A stretch of 64,000 nucleotides of DNA from Isoetes taiwanensis. Taxonomy: Eukaryota; Streptophyta; Lycopodiopsida; Isoetales; Isoetaceae. A model generated the notes under the pieces. That model was not told the origin of the DNA and did not search any database. It saw nothing but the letters and a program-made list of their open reading frames with translations. The stretch spans positions 18,761,418 through 18,825,417 of the forward strand of contig JAJEKV010000010.1 of the NCBI GenBank assembly GCA_021234155.1, given 5' to 3'. Positions within the stretch are counted from its first letter, which is position 1, and the number at the start of each line of letters is the position of its first letter. Of this stretch, positions 45,007-56,203 are shown one piece after another. Both the position numbers and the translations under genes were made by a program.

Positions 45007-46425
45007 TGTACGAGGCCGATCCCGGGTAAGTAAGTCATTTCTTGCATTAATCGTCAGCTTTTATCTCTTGAATGCGGAGTACTTATCAAATCTCCATGAT
45101 GATAATACCTGTAATGGCCTCTGGAAGACTTGAGTTTTTATCTAAAGAGCCCACGCATTTTGCACCATTTATATTAGGGTACCATTTTTATATCAATGAA
45201 AACTAGTGATTTTTGCATTTTAAGTGTGCTGTTTAGATGATCTCTGGTAAAATGTTCTCTTCTGATGTGCCTACAGTTAGAAATCCATGTTTGAAGTACT
45301 ATTAGTTTTTAGGTTGGCAGTGAATGGTTGCCTGCAGATTAATATCATGAAATGGTCGTTATGTTATCTCAGAATTTATGCTTCATTTTGCAGGAATCTC
45401 AGTTTAATTGCCTGACTCTATTGCTGTTTATATGCTGTTGCATCCAGGTACTACTGCTGCCTGGAAGGCTAGCATTTCTTTTAGAATGTCTATAATGTTA
45501 CAATAAATCCTTGTTACTTTAATGCCAACTGATCTTGTGCTTAAAACTTTTAGAAAATTGTTTATTGGATAAAGAGAGAACGTCTATGACTGCATCGCTA
45601 TTCCCACCCAACACCATTAGTACAGGTAGATCTAAACATGAAGATGCAATAAAAGAATACTGAATAATATCGTTTGCTTGAAAGTTAGTATGCAGAATAA
45701 TGAGGATATAATAAAAAGATGCTTTATGAAAATGCTAGTTTCATAAATATTTAGCTAGAACAAGAGATGTAGAACATTGTTAATTTGGTATTATAAGAAA
45801 TTTATCATGGCACGAACATTCCTTTGGTTCTAAACTTGTGACCTTGGATCCACTATTGACGTCCAACTTGTTAATGCAATGCCTGCTTAGTTATGGATTT
45901 ATGTTTGTTATGTTTGTTCGCAACAGTTATGGATTTATGTTTGTTATGTTTGTTCGCAACATTGCGAGACACACTCAATGTTAAAAAGAAAATCTTCAAT
46001 TCCTTGAAAGTGGACTATAGGGGATTGCATGTAATGTAAGAAATGTAAGAGGAAATGTGCACTTTTAAGTTTTTCTAGGATGTGTGAATGGTTTAAAATT
46101 ACCTTTCTAGCCTACCTTTCTAGTGTTAGACATAACAAACGACACCAAACCCACATACACCCACATATTTGCCTTGTATTTTACATAATTCTACGTTATG
46201 GACAACCTTTTCAAGCATTCACACTTCATTCACAATTCACTTGAAGATACTCATTTGGACATAGGAGAACCTAAGAGCCATTACGTTGGCAAATGGTTAT
46301 GGTTTCTGCTAAAATTTTGGTTGAGGGATAAACTTCCAATATTTGAGTTTGGTATTGTGCGAGGTGCTTGTAGCAATGGTTTGGGCTAAGATTTTAGCCC
46401 GGTATCGTATTAGAGATCGTATATT
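45007..46425. other. CP12 3' region and intergenic
   Basis: No gene recognised. Contains the 36-bp tandem pair at 45889-45960. Confidence 0.5.
45889..45960. repeat. Perfect tandem duplication, 36 bp x 2
   Basis: Unit begins agttatggatttatgtttg and ends tgttcgcaac. The two copies are identical, so the duplication is recent. Confidence 0.95.
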
Positions 46426-46701
46426 TTGAGCGATTTGAGCAGCTTCATGTCGTTTAGTTGTCATGGAAGGAAAGTGTTTGAAGTTTTTAGGGTAGATGGA
46501 ATGTCTGAATATGGAAATTCAGAGACGTCACGTGATGGGGCTGTCTTGCAAGACACCGGGATGTTGCATGCCGGTCGAATCGACAAGGGGGAGTGCTGCG
46601 CCTGCGCCAAAGGAGTCTGCCAGAATGCCGAATGCAGGTAGGACGTTATATGCCATGTTTGCTGTGGATTTGTGTTTCTGTGGTTTACGTGGTACAGTCC
46701 C

Positions 46702-46954
46702 GTGGAAAACTCATGAATGGATGGCATTTGGTTTTGGCTTTGCTTTGCTCTTCGGCTCTTGATACAACTTGTGAATAGCTGTTCATGACGTGTCTGCCAT
46801 CTCTGTTTTGTTCCCATATAAGTGGAAAACTCAAACATTGGAAGTTTATGGATGGCATTTGGTTTTGGCTTTGCTTTGCTCTTCGGCTCTTCATTCAACT
46901 CATGTGAATAGCTGTTCATGACGTGTCTGCCATCTCTATTTTGTTCCCATATAA
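46702..46954. repeat. Tandem duplication of about 120-133 bp
   Basis: Two copies (46702-46821 and 46822-46954), each with ggcatttggttttggctttg and gctgttcatgacgtgtctgc. It lies in the presumed intron of the HUH gene. Confidence 0.85.
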
Positions 46955-47882
46955 GTGGTCGATATTAGCTTCATGGTTTGAGACGGTTGTCATCTTTGCT
47001 TCCTTTGGTGTATCTTGTTAGAGGTATGGATGTGCGTAGAGCAGCCAGACTGAAAGTGAGAGACCACAAGATGGTTGTGCCCGAGATCATTCTGGATGGA
47101 TCTATGTGTCTGCGGTGTAGAGGCATTGATGGGAAGCCGTTGCAACATTGCCTGGATGCAGAGGGTAGGTTGCCTGAGAGTAGTGGAGCTAGTGAGCTAA
47201 GGAATAAGAGAGATAGATCCGCAGTTGGGGAGGTCAGCTGGGGTGGTGCAGAGTCTAGATCTTTCAGTGTGTTGGTTGGTGGACAGGGTAGACAGCTTTG
47301 GTTTAGGCGCAGAATGTTGCGATGGAGGTCAATTGCCAGACAATGGGCGAAAGGCCAGCTTTGTAAGCAGAGAATTACTAGTCATCTATGAGGATCGTGG
47401 TCCATTTCTTTTTCTGCAACCTGTAGTAGAGAAATGTAGTATGCAAGATTATGGTAGAGGTAGAAGGGAAAAATCTGCTGTTAGAGGTAGTGCATGTGAG
47501 GGTTTGCAGGAGGATGATGCAGAAGAAGCCGAGGGAGAGGGAATCACATATATCACAAGGGGTGGAGGCACAAAATGAGGGCGAGGGAGAGGAAAGAGGA
47601 CTGGTGGTATGCTTGAAGGGCACTTGGGTGTGGACATTGCAGGGGGAGTGGGGAAGAGGTTGTGGACATGCCCTCAGTTCCAGATGTATTGGTAACAGTT
47701 GTGTTTGAAGGTGCAGATGTGCCCGTTTCATTGTATGAGCGAGTTGTAGATTTCATGAAGCAAAACTGCAAACCTGATGTTGTGGCACTCGAGAGAGGAT
47801 CTTCTTTAGATCATTTGCATGTGCAAGCGGTGTTTCGTTGCATGTAAAAACACCAGTGAGTGTAAATACCAGGATCAAGAAT

Positions 47883-47926
47883 TTTCTTGGTTGGAACCAT
47901 GGCACATCTTGGTTGGAACCATGGCA
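47883..47926 (+). repeat. 22-bp tandem duplication inside the HUH domain
   Basis: cttggttggaaccatggca occurs twice in direct succession. Removing one copy restores a single frame from KNFLGWN to RPVGAMILCKALTG, so this duplication is one of the inactivating lesions. Confidence 0.8.
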
Positions 47927-49066
47927 GGCCTGTGGGAGCCATGATTTTGTGCAAAGCTCTGACAGGAAGTACGCTGCATTGTTTTGAAGGGATAGTCGGT
48001 TATTGCTTAAAAGATCTGGGCAAATTGCATTTTAAAGTGCATTTGCATAACGTAACTGCTGAGCGGGTTTATATACCCTGTGCGGGGCTGAGATGTAAAG
48101 AATTTGGTGATTCTTGATAATAGAAACATCATGGCACGAGCTTTCCATTATCTGTTGTGTTATACTGGTAGGTTTCGGATTGCTTCGTTCATCCATACAG
48201 TTAAATGCATGTTGCAAACTGCAAAGTTCAGATTGGCAAGTTCATGGGTGCTGCCAAATAATTCAGCTTATGTATCATTGGAACGGGTGCAAGCAACATG
48301 GAGAATAATGCTTGCACCTGAGCGATGTGCTTACAAAGACGTGAGGATGGCTTTGTTTGGCACTCAGCCAGGAATTGTGCCGGTTGAGAAAATTGGCAAA
48401 GGGAGGAAACGTATGTGGGATAGGCCGAGAACATTTGAGGATGGAGAAGAGGATGAAGAGGGTGGCAGTGATGAAGATGATTTTGTTTATGCAGACAGTG
48501 GAGTAGAACCCCCTGTCCGGAGATTCCTGTTCCTGATTCCGAATTTACTCCTTTGGATATGTATTACTGGAATTTCGATGTTGCGTGACCTGATAGTGTA
48601 TCTTTGATAGATGTCTTTGCTGCGTATTACTGATTGGTGTATTCTTTGTAAGTAGGTGCAGGCAATGAAAGACCCGTCGATGGTGGAGCTGTTGAGGTTA
48701 TTGTTATAATGACAGCTCCAATGATTCAGTGTCAGACGGACGATCACTTGTAGAATCTGAAAGGGTAGAGGAGCCGAATAATATGATGAGATATTTATAG
48801 GAGGCAGAAGAGTCCATTAGGAAAGTCTGTGAAGCTGTGCAGAAGCTGTGATTCGAGCTTTCAAATACTTTAGATCGTATTCAGGCTAGTATAGAACTTG
48901 TAGAGAGGCATGGAGTGAATTCCATGATACTAGAAGGTGGTCTCTTGCGCCCACATTTGAACCTGTGTAGAGGGCTTTTGCTCAAGGATCTTCGTGAACT
49001 TGATGCACTTAGGCGCAGGCACGATCCTTCTATTGGGTGCTCGAAGAGGAGGAATGTGGGGAAATA

Positions 49067-49436
49067 GGGACCTTTTAGAAGCTTGTACATATGTTTTTGT
49101 GTGATGCCTTTTACTTGCTGTAATATGTTGTGTTGGAATGTGAATAAGTAGGTGATGGTAATGTACAGAGGTTTTGACGTAAATATCATGGTGATGTGCA
49201 AAGGTTCCGAATTTAATGAATGGTGAAATTACATGCACCCAAATAATGTAGATGAAGAGAATTGGGTGTCAGCAGAAATACTACAGATGTTTGAGTCCCT
49301 CATATCAGCCCCTACAGTGCCTGCTTTCCTGAGTGTTAGACCAAATTTGCAAGGAAAAGCAAACCCTACAGACTATGATCTGGTTGTAAAAAATTACTGT
49401 CAATGAAAATGTACTCCGATTTGTAAAAATACTTGT
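49067..49436. other. Intergenic between HUH gene and LTR block
   Basis: Nothing recognised. It may hold the 3' end of the HUH transposon, but no terminal motif is visible. The last five bases, cttgt, are the TSD of the outer LTR element. Confidence 0.5.
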
Positions 49437-49849
49437 TGTTGGGGTAGTCACCACTCACCACACTGGTCACCACTCACCACCCACCACACTTGTCACCACT
49501 CACCACACTCATCACTCACCACAGTCACCACACTCACCACTCACCACACTCATCATACACCACAATCACCACGAGGTGGTATAGAAGACAGTATACCGTA
49601 TATGGAGTGATATACGCACATGCGCGCGTGCGGGATATTTGCACGTATGCATTGTGGAGTCATTATCACCATTGTATTATCTGAGCAGAGAGAAGAACAG
49701 AGAGACGGTGTATTGGGAGAGAGTATTTTTGCTTGATCTAGCTATGGAGATGATGAATCTTTATCTTGTGCATTGCCTTTATCTGATAGATTGAGCTTGG
49801 ATTGTGGGTTTTTCATCCTTCTTGCAAGGTTAGAGTTCAGGCTCTAACA
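49437..49849 (+). repeat. 5' LTR of the outer element
   Basis: 413 bp, TG...CA ends. Variable caccactcaccac array near 49449-49570, then a unique part with gtataccgtatatgg and the terminal gctctaaca. Confidence 0.9.
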
Positions 49850-49870
49850 ATTTGGCGACCACGGTGCTCG
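49850..49870 (+). other. Primer-binding site of the outer element
   Basis: atttggcgaccacggtgctc follows the 5' LTR directly. The tttggcgac start resembles primer sites of Ty3/gypsy-type elements; the tRNA cannot be named with confidence. Confidence 0.5.
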
Positions 49871-50039
49871 ACAGACCATTGATCGGCAAGAATTTCCATT
49901 GAAAAAGGAGTTGTTACCATTGGTATTGGTGATCGTCGGTAAAGAACGACACCATTGAGAAAGGAGCAATTTCTTGAGTGAAGGGGATTTTGCCGTAATT
50001 GATTTGTGGGGTACAATTTGACAAAAGGAGCATAGTTTT

Positions 50040-52914
50040 ATGCCTAAGAGAAGTAAGAAGGATATATCACCAAGCTCTATCGTAACAAGAAGAGGACCGG
50101 TGAATCAATCTTTGGGCTCAAAATTGCATCAAGATTCAATTTCGTTTTCAGATTTGGGAGCAGATCTGGGGTCTAGTTCTCAGATCCAGGAGGTTTTGAT
50201 TCCATTTACCGATCTAGAAGAAACCCAAGAAGAGGCAGAGATGGCTGTATTACCACCTATGATATGGGGTTTTCAGACAATGGGGATTCCAAAGTTTGAT
50301 GATCTGGTGGATCGGGATCCTTTGAAGCATATTGTGAAGTTTGAGAGGTATTGCCAGCAATGTAAGTTAATGGCTGGTGATTATTTGCTTTGGTTTCATA
50401 GTTCTTTGCAAGATTCGGTGGAGGAATGGGCACAAACTCATCCAGATACCATGACATATCAGGAATTAAAGGAAGCTTTCATTGCTAATTATCAAGAAAT
50501 TCATGGTAAGGATAAGACTATGGAAAGGTGGACCAATTTCACACAAAAGGAAGATGAATCAATTAGAGAGTATAATCAGAGGTATATTGCGGTTCTCAAA
50601 GCCGTGGTTCATTGGAAGATTACAAGGAGTGATGAAATGGATATTCAATGGTATGTGAAGGGGATGAAACGAGCTATTGCTCATAAGGTGAAGCTAAGCA
50701 GCCTACAACATTGCTAGAGGCACAAAAGATGCTCTCAAGGCTGAAGATAAGCTGGGATACATTCATGAAGTTGCTGCTCCAGAGCATAAAACAGAGGATG
50801 TTGCAGCCAAGATTTCTAAGCTTACAATTGGTGAGAAGCCAAGGGAGGTTCAATTTATCACTTGTGAGTATTGTGGGTCTATTGGACATTCTGATACTAC
50901 ATGTAGATTGCTGAAATTCTGCTCAAGATGCCAAATAAAAGGTCATAATGATCAAGAATGTAGGGAGAAGAGATTCTTTGAGAGGGCCAATCCGGTATTT
51001 GCTGTTATACAACAAGCACCACCTATTTCTATTCAACCATTGCAAGCAGCACCTATCATGCCGCAAGTGCCAATGATGCCACAAGCTCCAATTGCCCAAC
51101 AAGCTCCAATGAGTTCCACACAAATGGTGCAACCACAACAGGGATGGCAGCCAAGTAAGGCTCATTTGTATTGCAAGTTATGTGATAAATTCAAGCGTGA
51201 TAAGAGTACTTGTTGGAGAATTCATGGGAAACCGGAATGGGCAACCAACAAGTATCCACCAAGGCAGCAAGTATTTGAAGCAGTACCTCTTCCTAATAAT
51301 GATGTTCGTATTCAAGATGCAAAGTACATTGATAATCCTCAAGTTAAGGCTCTTATTGAGGAACTTAAGAAGCAAGAGAGGGCAAAATCAGTAGTGAATT
51401 ATGGATTTGTTGAGGTGGAGAATGACCCATTTCAGCAAGACGAAGAGATTAGAGAAGTAAATGCAGTTACAAGATCACAAAAGATAGTTCAAGAACCAAG
51501 AGTAGTGCCAATAGCAGAGAAGACTAAGAGCTCTTTGCCAAAGGCTTTGACAGGATCAACCTTGAAGGTATCAACACCTAAGAAGGTGCAAGTCAATGTC
51601 CTGCCCACAGAACAGTTTCAGTCTATAGAAGAAAATCAGCCCATAGTGATGCCTCCTATTGTGGATGAGGAAGTTCAAAATGAAGATGATGTGATCAGCC
51701 AAGTTTTGGCCACTAAAGTTACACTTACTCTGGAGCAATTGATGCATTATTCTCCAAATTTGTTGCAAGAGTTAGGGGGAAGAACAAAATCAGAAATTCC
51801 AGTCCAACAAATCATCTCAAATGACACCAATCAGAGTAGAATGGAGCCACCAACCCGGCAATCCAATGATTTAGGGCCATTTCTTTGTGATGTGAGTATT
51901 AATGGATATTTAATCAAAGACGCCAACATAGATACCGGCAGCGGAGTGAATGTAATGCCTTACCATATAATGCTTAAAGTTGGCTTGAAAATGATGGAAC
52001 CGACAACTATGATGCTCAAAGCATTCAATCAAATGAAGGTGCAGCCTATGGGGGTCATAAGAAATGTCTTATGCAAGGTCTATGAGGTGGAAGCAATCTT
52101 GGATTTCATGGTTTTGAAATTTCCAGAGAGTGTGCATGCTGAAACTTATACTTTGTTGCTGAGCCGTACATGGTTAGATGCGGTGCAAGCTGAGACTTCA
52201 TGGAGGAAGCGTGAAATGAACATATTTCAAGGGGAACATAAGGTTACTATAGATCATCCTCTGAAATCAAGCATGGATGGGACAAACAGAAATCAGGTAA
52301 ATCTAATCATATCTCACATGGTTGAAGAGTATGAGCATGTTCTTTTATGTGAAAATGATAAGTTTGAGCATTGTCATGAGAAAGAAAGTGATGGATGCTT
52401 GAGCAGCCCTGAGGTTGAGACTTTTCACACATATGAAATATTTTTGGATGATGATGAACCATTATCATGTGAGCTAGAGGTGGAAAGCATTGATATTTTA
52501 GCATTTGACCACTCTGAAGATACGTTACATGCATTTGAATTTGGCGACAGTCATGACAACAGTCCTCTTTATGAGACTTTCAGATTTGAGACATGTATAC
52601 CAGTTGAGCAAGAATTTTACATGCCTCAAATGGAGAAATTTACTTGCTTTGATGGTTTGGCACTCAACCATGAGATAGAATTGCAATTTTTTGATGCTTT
52701 GATGAATGAAATGTACCTAGAATGGTTCAGACCCGTGTTTCAGCATTGTAGCAGTCCAAAGAAGTCTGAGAATCAAGGAAAACCAGTTCCTTTCATGTTT
52801 GAGCATGGAAGTGTGGAAGAGGTGAGTAAATTTGAGCATGACTGTGATAAAAGAAGGAAAATTAGACATGAACAGCACTTTATCTCAGTGTGCAGCAGCC
52901 AAAGATGCTCATAA
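50040..52914 (+). pseudogene. gag-protease polyprotein of the outer element (one frameshift)
   Basis: Gag packages element RNA; the aspartic protease matures it. The start MPKRSKKDIS at 50040 is followed by a retrotransposon gag domain (HIVKFERYCQQCKLMAGDYL, WAQTHPDTMTYQELKEAF, YNQRYIAVL). Near 50698 a 1-nt shift occurs; the other frame continues AYNIARGTKDALKAEDKLG, two CCHC knuckles (CEYCGSIGHSDTTC at about 50863, CSRCQIKGHNDQEC) and a third Cys/His cluster (YCKLCDKFKRDKSTC). The protease has FLCDVSINGYLIKDANIDTG with DTG at 51931-51939. After it comes an acidic, His-rich region to the stop at 52914. No RT motifs are present anywhere. Apart from the shift the frame is open for about 2.9 kb. 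Confidence 0.85.
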
Positions 52915-53630
52915 AGTTTTGTTTACACCATTTGAGACTAATAACCTACCTGCGATATGTCATTTTAGCAAGTTTTATTACATCACATCAGATTTGCCAC
53001 ATTGGTATGCTAGTGCAGTAATATTTGAGCAGGTTGGTGGACTATGGCTTGTTCTTTGGCCACACTTTTTGTTATTGTTACATGTTATCTGCATTCTTCT
53101 ATTTGGAAGATGCTTACTTGATAGGGTTGGAGTTGGTTGATAATTCCAGAAGGGGAATTGTTGTTAATCCCAGAAATGGAGAAGACCTCAGGCCTAGACA
53201 AGTGCTATTCTAAGGGATTCAGATTTGGCATAGCTCCAATTATAGAGAATTTGTGGAGAACTTTTGGGTTACAGCAGGTCGTTTTTCTGTAAAAACAGAT
53301 GGTGACAGCTCCATAATACACAATCTATCCTACATCAAAAGATGTGTTTCAGCGATACGAATCCAACGAGCTATGGTGCAGGTCAAACAGAGTTCTGGAA
53401 CTCAAGATATCAGCTTTCAAACTTTGCCATAGTTACAGAGGCTCTGTTTCGTCACTGCCATTTTTGGACCAATTTGTTTTGTATCAGTTATTTGGATTTG
53501 AGGAGGGTAATTTTCTTTCTAAACATACATGTAAATGTGTCATTTGGGGACATGTCCCAAGGACCATATTAGTATGTTTGTTGTGGGTTCTCTGCCACGG
53601 AGTGGCACATTTTCCCACTGTGGTCGCCAC
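52915..53630 (+). other. Non-coding internal 3' part of the outer element
   Basis: No polymerase remnant recognised. No typical polypurine tract is seen directly before the 3' LTR; the sequence there is tggtcgccac. Confidence 0.5.
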
Positions 53631-53791
53631 TGTTGGGGTGGTCACCACTCACCACACTCGTCACCACACTCGTCACCACTCACCACTCACCACTCACCAC
53701 ACTCGTCACCACTCACCAATCACCACACTGGTCACCACTCACCACCCACCACACTTGTCACCACTCACCACACTCATCACTCACCACAGTC
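53631..53791 (+). repeat. 3' LTR of the outer element, first part
   Basis: Starts tgttggggtggtcacc. It holds about 70 bp more of the CAC minisatellite than the 5' LTR and is cut at 53791 by the copia insertion. The rest continues at 61368. Confidence 0.9.
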
Positions 53792-53970
53792 TGTTAGAAT
53801 TCAAGCTGTACATTAGAGTATATTTATGTACGTTAGATACATTGATATACATTAGAGTACATTAGAAGTACATCATGTACATCTCTGGCCTTTGGCCTTC
53901 TGTTTCCGGCTGTTGGCCTTTCAGTGCCATTCATTCCATGTATTTATAGATTACATGCAATACAGAGAAC
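53792..53970 (+). repeat. Copia 5' LTR, first part
   Basis: Starts tgttagaattcaagctgtac and is interrupted at 53970 by the inner element. It resumes at 56758. Confidence 0.9.
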
Positions 53971-54579
53971 TGTAATCCAGTTGAATGGACCAAACCCCAA
54001 GCTGAGCAGAATGCAAAATATATGCATCAGGCTGCGCCACACTCTATCAGCAAGCACTCACAAGGCAAGACACGAGAATTGAAGAAAGGAATTTGAAGAA
54101 TGGAACAAGAGATCAAATACACCTCAATTGCACAACCAAATCATAATCAAGATAATCTGGAGGTTCATCCTCCTCTTCATTATTTATTTCTTCCATGGAA
54201 CACTCTATAACAAAGGATTTGCTTCCAAACACCAAGAGTGAGAGAGAGAGAGAGAATGAGGAGACGTACCCCTCCTCTTAAACTTACACATCAAATCTCC
54301 TCCATTCATCTTTAAGCAATCTCCACCATTAGATCTCCAATAACTTACATGTCTCCTAGGATTGCGCCACCTCACCCCCATGCTTTAACCATTGAAAAGG
54401 ACTTTTATACACCTTCAAGTCCATAAGTTCAACTTCAATGCATCGTAAATGCTTCCTCCACAATATTTGCATACTTTTTACATTTTCTCCATATTACACC
54501 CATATTATTCTCCATTTTTGCACACATTTCACCAATTTAGGCACATCATGAAAAAATAGTCAAGAAAAAACGCACAACA
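53971..54579 (-). repeat. 3' LTR of the innermost element (609 bp)
   Basis: 54254-54579 is nearly identical to 56427-56752 (two substitutions seen). 53971-54253 aligns only in patches with the other LTR. Confidence 0.85.
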
Positions 54580-56179
54580 TTATTCCCCCCCAAGATTATT
54601 CATCGTCCCGATGAATTCTTCAAAAATCTTTTCTTCGATCTTCATGTCTTCAACTTGTTCCTCTAAATAGCATCACAACTTAACAAAAATCCAATGTCCA
54701 AATGTCTTCAAGTCTTCAAAAACATCTATAGAAGTCTTCCAAGGAAAAGAAATACTAAAAACTTCTAACATCACTTCATCTTCATCAATCATAGGGTGGC
54801 AAGTCCCATCCAGATCAGTGGCAACCTCGCTCTTCTGCCTTGGGATGGCGCTCTATCCCCTTCACAACACTTATAATTTTTCATCACATTTTACATAGGT
54901 CATGAGATGTTGCTGCCTTTCTAGGTCAGCACATCCATCATGCCATCGATAATAACTTAAATAAAAATAAAACTTGTACAACTTCTTTTGATGCTTTTAA
55001 ATATTGAATAACTTAAATATTAAACTTCCGTCAATTGCAAAAGCAAAATACCGACCATTGTTTCTTGATCTTCGATCTTCGAAGGAAATACTCCGTCTTC
55101 ACAAATTTTGAGAACATACAACTTAAACTCAAATAAATGCACATGACGATGTATTGGGGTCTTCAAAATTTAGTCTTCAAAAATAGTGTGTAAGATCTTC
55201 CCATAGCAAACATCTTTGAAAAATGTAGCAATTCTCGTCTTTATATGGACTTGAACTCGAAATTTGTGGTTGAAAACCCAATAACTTATCCAATGAGCTA
55301 TTTGCCATAACTTGGAGGTTCCACTATTCCTTCAACATTTAATATTTTTTAATTTCCCTTCACTTTCACCATACTTCACAACCCTTTATTTTTATTTTTT
55401 TCATTCCTCTGCTTTTTTTACTACTGGCTTGGGCGATGCCGTTTCAGCCGAATTAGGGCATCCATTTTTTTTCTACAGTCCGCTTTATGGAGCGTCCTGG
55501 GCAGATCGACCCTTCTCCATCTCTGATTTTCTTACAGGTTAAATCTTTTCAAGAGACAACGGTTTTTGGCAAATGGAGATGCAGAGGTCCGGGGATGAAA
55601 ATGGATCAACCGATTTAGGGTATGGCGAAACAGGATGCATCAATGGCGATGATTAGGGCTTCGGTTTCTTAGGCGGTGTCTTCATGGGCTATGGCAAAGA
55701 TGTATATCATTAGAATCGAGCGTATAAGGGCCAATTTTTTCTTTGCGGGGATTAAACACGCATCATAGGCGGGGGCTTGGCAATTCTTTTCTTTAAAAAC
55801 ATAGAGGCAAGGAAGGACGGAATATGGTTTTTTTCCTTTGCAGGTATGGCGAGAACAGAGATAGATGAAGACAAGGCAAGGCTGTAGATTTTCAGAAAAC
55901 GGTAAGCCAATATCAAAGAGGAATTTCTGGAGGCTAGCTTTAGTTGGCTTCCTTCAATCAAATCAACAAGAATATGTAAATCTGTTTTACTTTTATTGCT
56001 TCCATTCTTATTGTGCTGGCCAGTCAAAACAAGAAAGAAAGCAGAATGTAAATACCTCCTCGAATTTGCATCCAAATTTTAGTTGTTCTCGTTCTCTGTT
56101 CTTTGCCATTCTTCTAATGCAGATACGAGAAAATGAAGTAATTCTTCGAAAGAAACATATCATGCTAATAGAATGCTGC

Positions 56180-56200
56180 TACTCCCGGCAAACGCACCAC
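56180..56200 (-). other. Primer-binding site of the innermost element
   Basis: On the minus strand gtggtgcgtttgccgggagt follows the LTR end ggattaca after a few bases. It is similar to the tggcgccgttgccggg type of primer site. Confidence 0.6.
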
Positions 56201-56203
56201 TTA

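Larger units (their letters stand above)
46426..49066 (+). pseudogene. Decayed transposon gene with HUH endonuclease domain (Replitron-like)
   Basis: A broken multi-part gene. Parts in order: a Cys-rich segment (46426-46641; CCACAKGVCQNAEC) ending at a possible donor tgcag/gtagga; a probable intron with a tandem repeat; a Gly/Arg and acidic linker (47225-47660); an HUH domain (47662-about 48130) with LERGSSLDHLHVQAVF (His-Leu-His at 47812-47820), KNFLGWN and VGYCLKDLGKLHF (Tyr at 48001-48003); a downstream helical domain (48095-48540) with RNIMARAFHYLL, SSWVLPNN and RMALFG, then an acidic tail; and a coiled-coil end (48715-49066) with LDRIQASIELVERHG and DLRELDALRRRHD. HxH followed by a catalytic-type Tyr is the hallmark of HUH nucleases. 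The order and the GYCLKD motif recall the eukaryotic Replitron group (from memory, not searched). Lesions: a -1 shift near 47845, a 22-bp tandem duplication at 47883-47926, a shift near 48100 and later stops. Confidence 0.6.

Noticed and set aside
46496-46762. Alternative frame over the Cys-rich segment
   Set aside because: It runs into the tandem repeat and lacks a sensible splice site; the other frame ends at a good donor.
47887-48117. Separate small gene starting at 47887
   Set aside because: It is the continuation of the HUH domain, set apart only by the 22-bp duplication.
47662-48600. Helitron Rep/helicase
   Set aside because: No helicase motifs nearby and the Tyr motif context (GYCLKD) does not fit the two-Tyr Helitron pattern.
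49447-49572. Regular short repeats resembling a CRISPR array
   Set aside because: Units are variable and contiguous without unique spacers, lie inside an LTR of a eukaryotic retrotransposon, and no cas genes are present.
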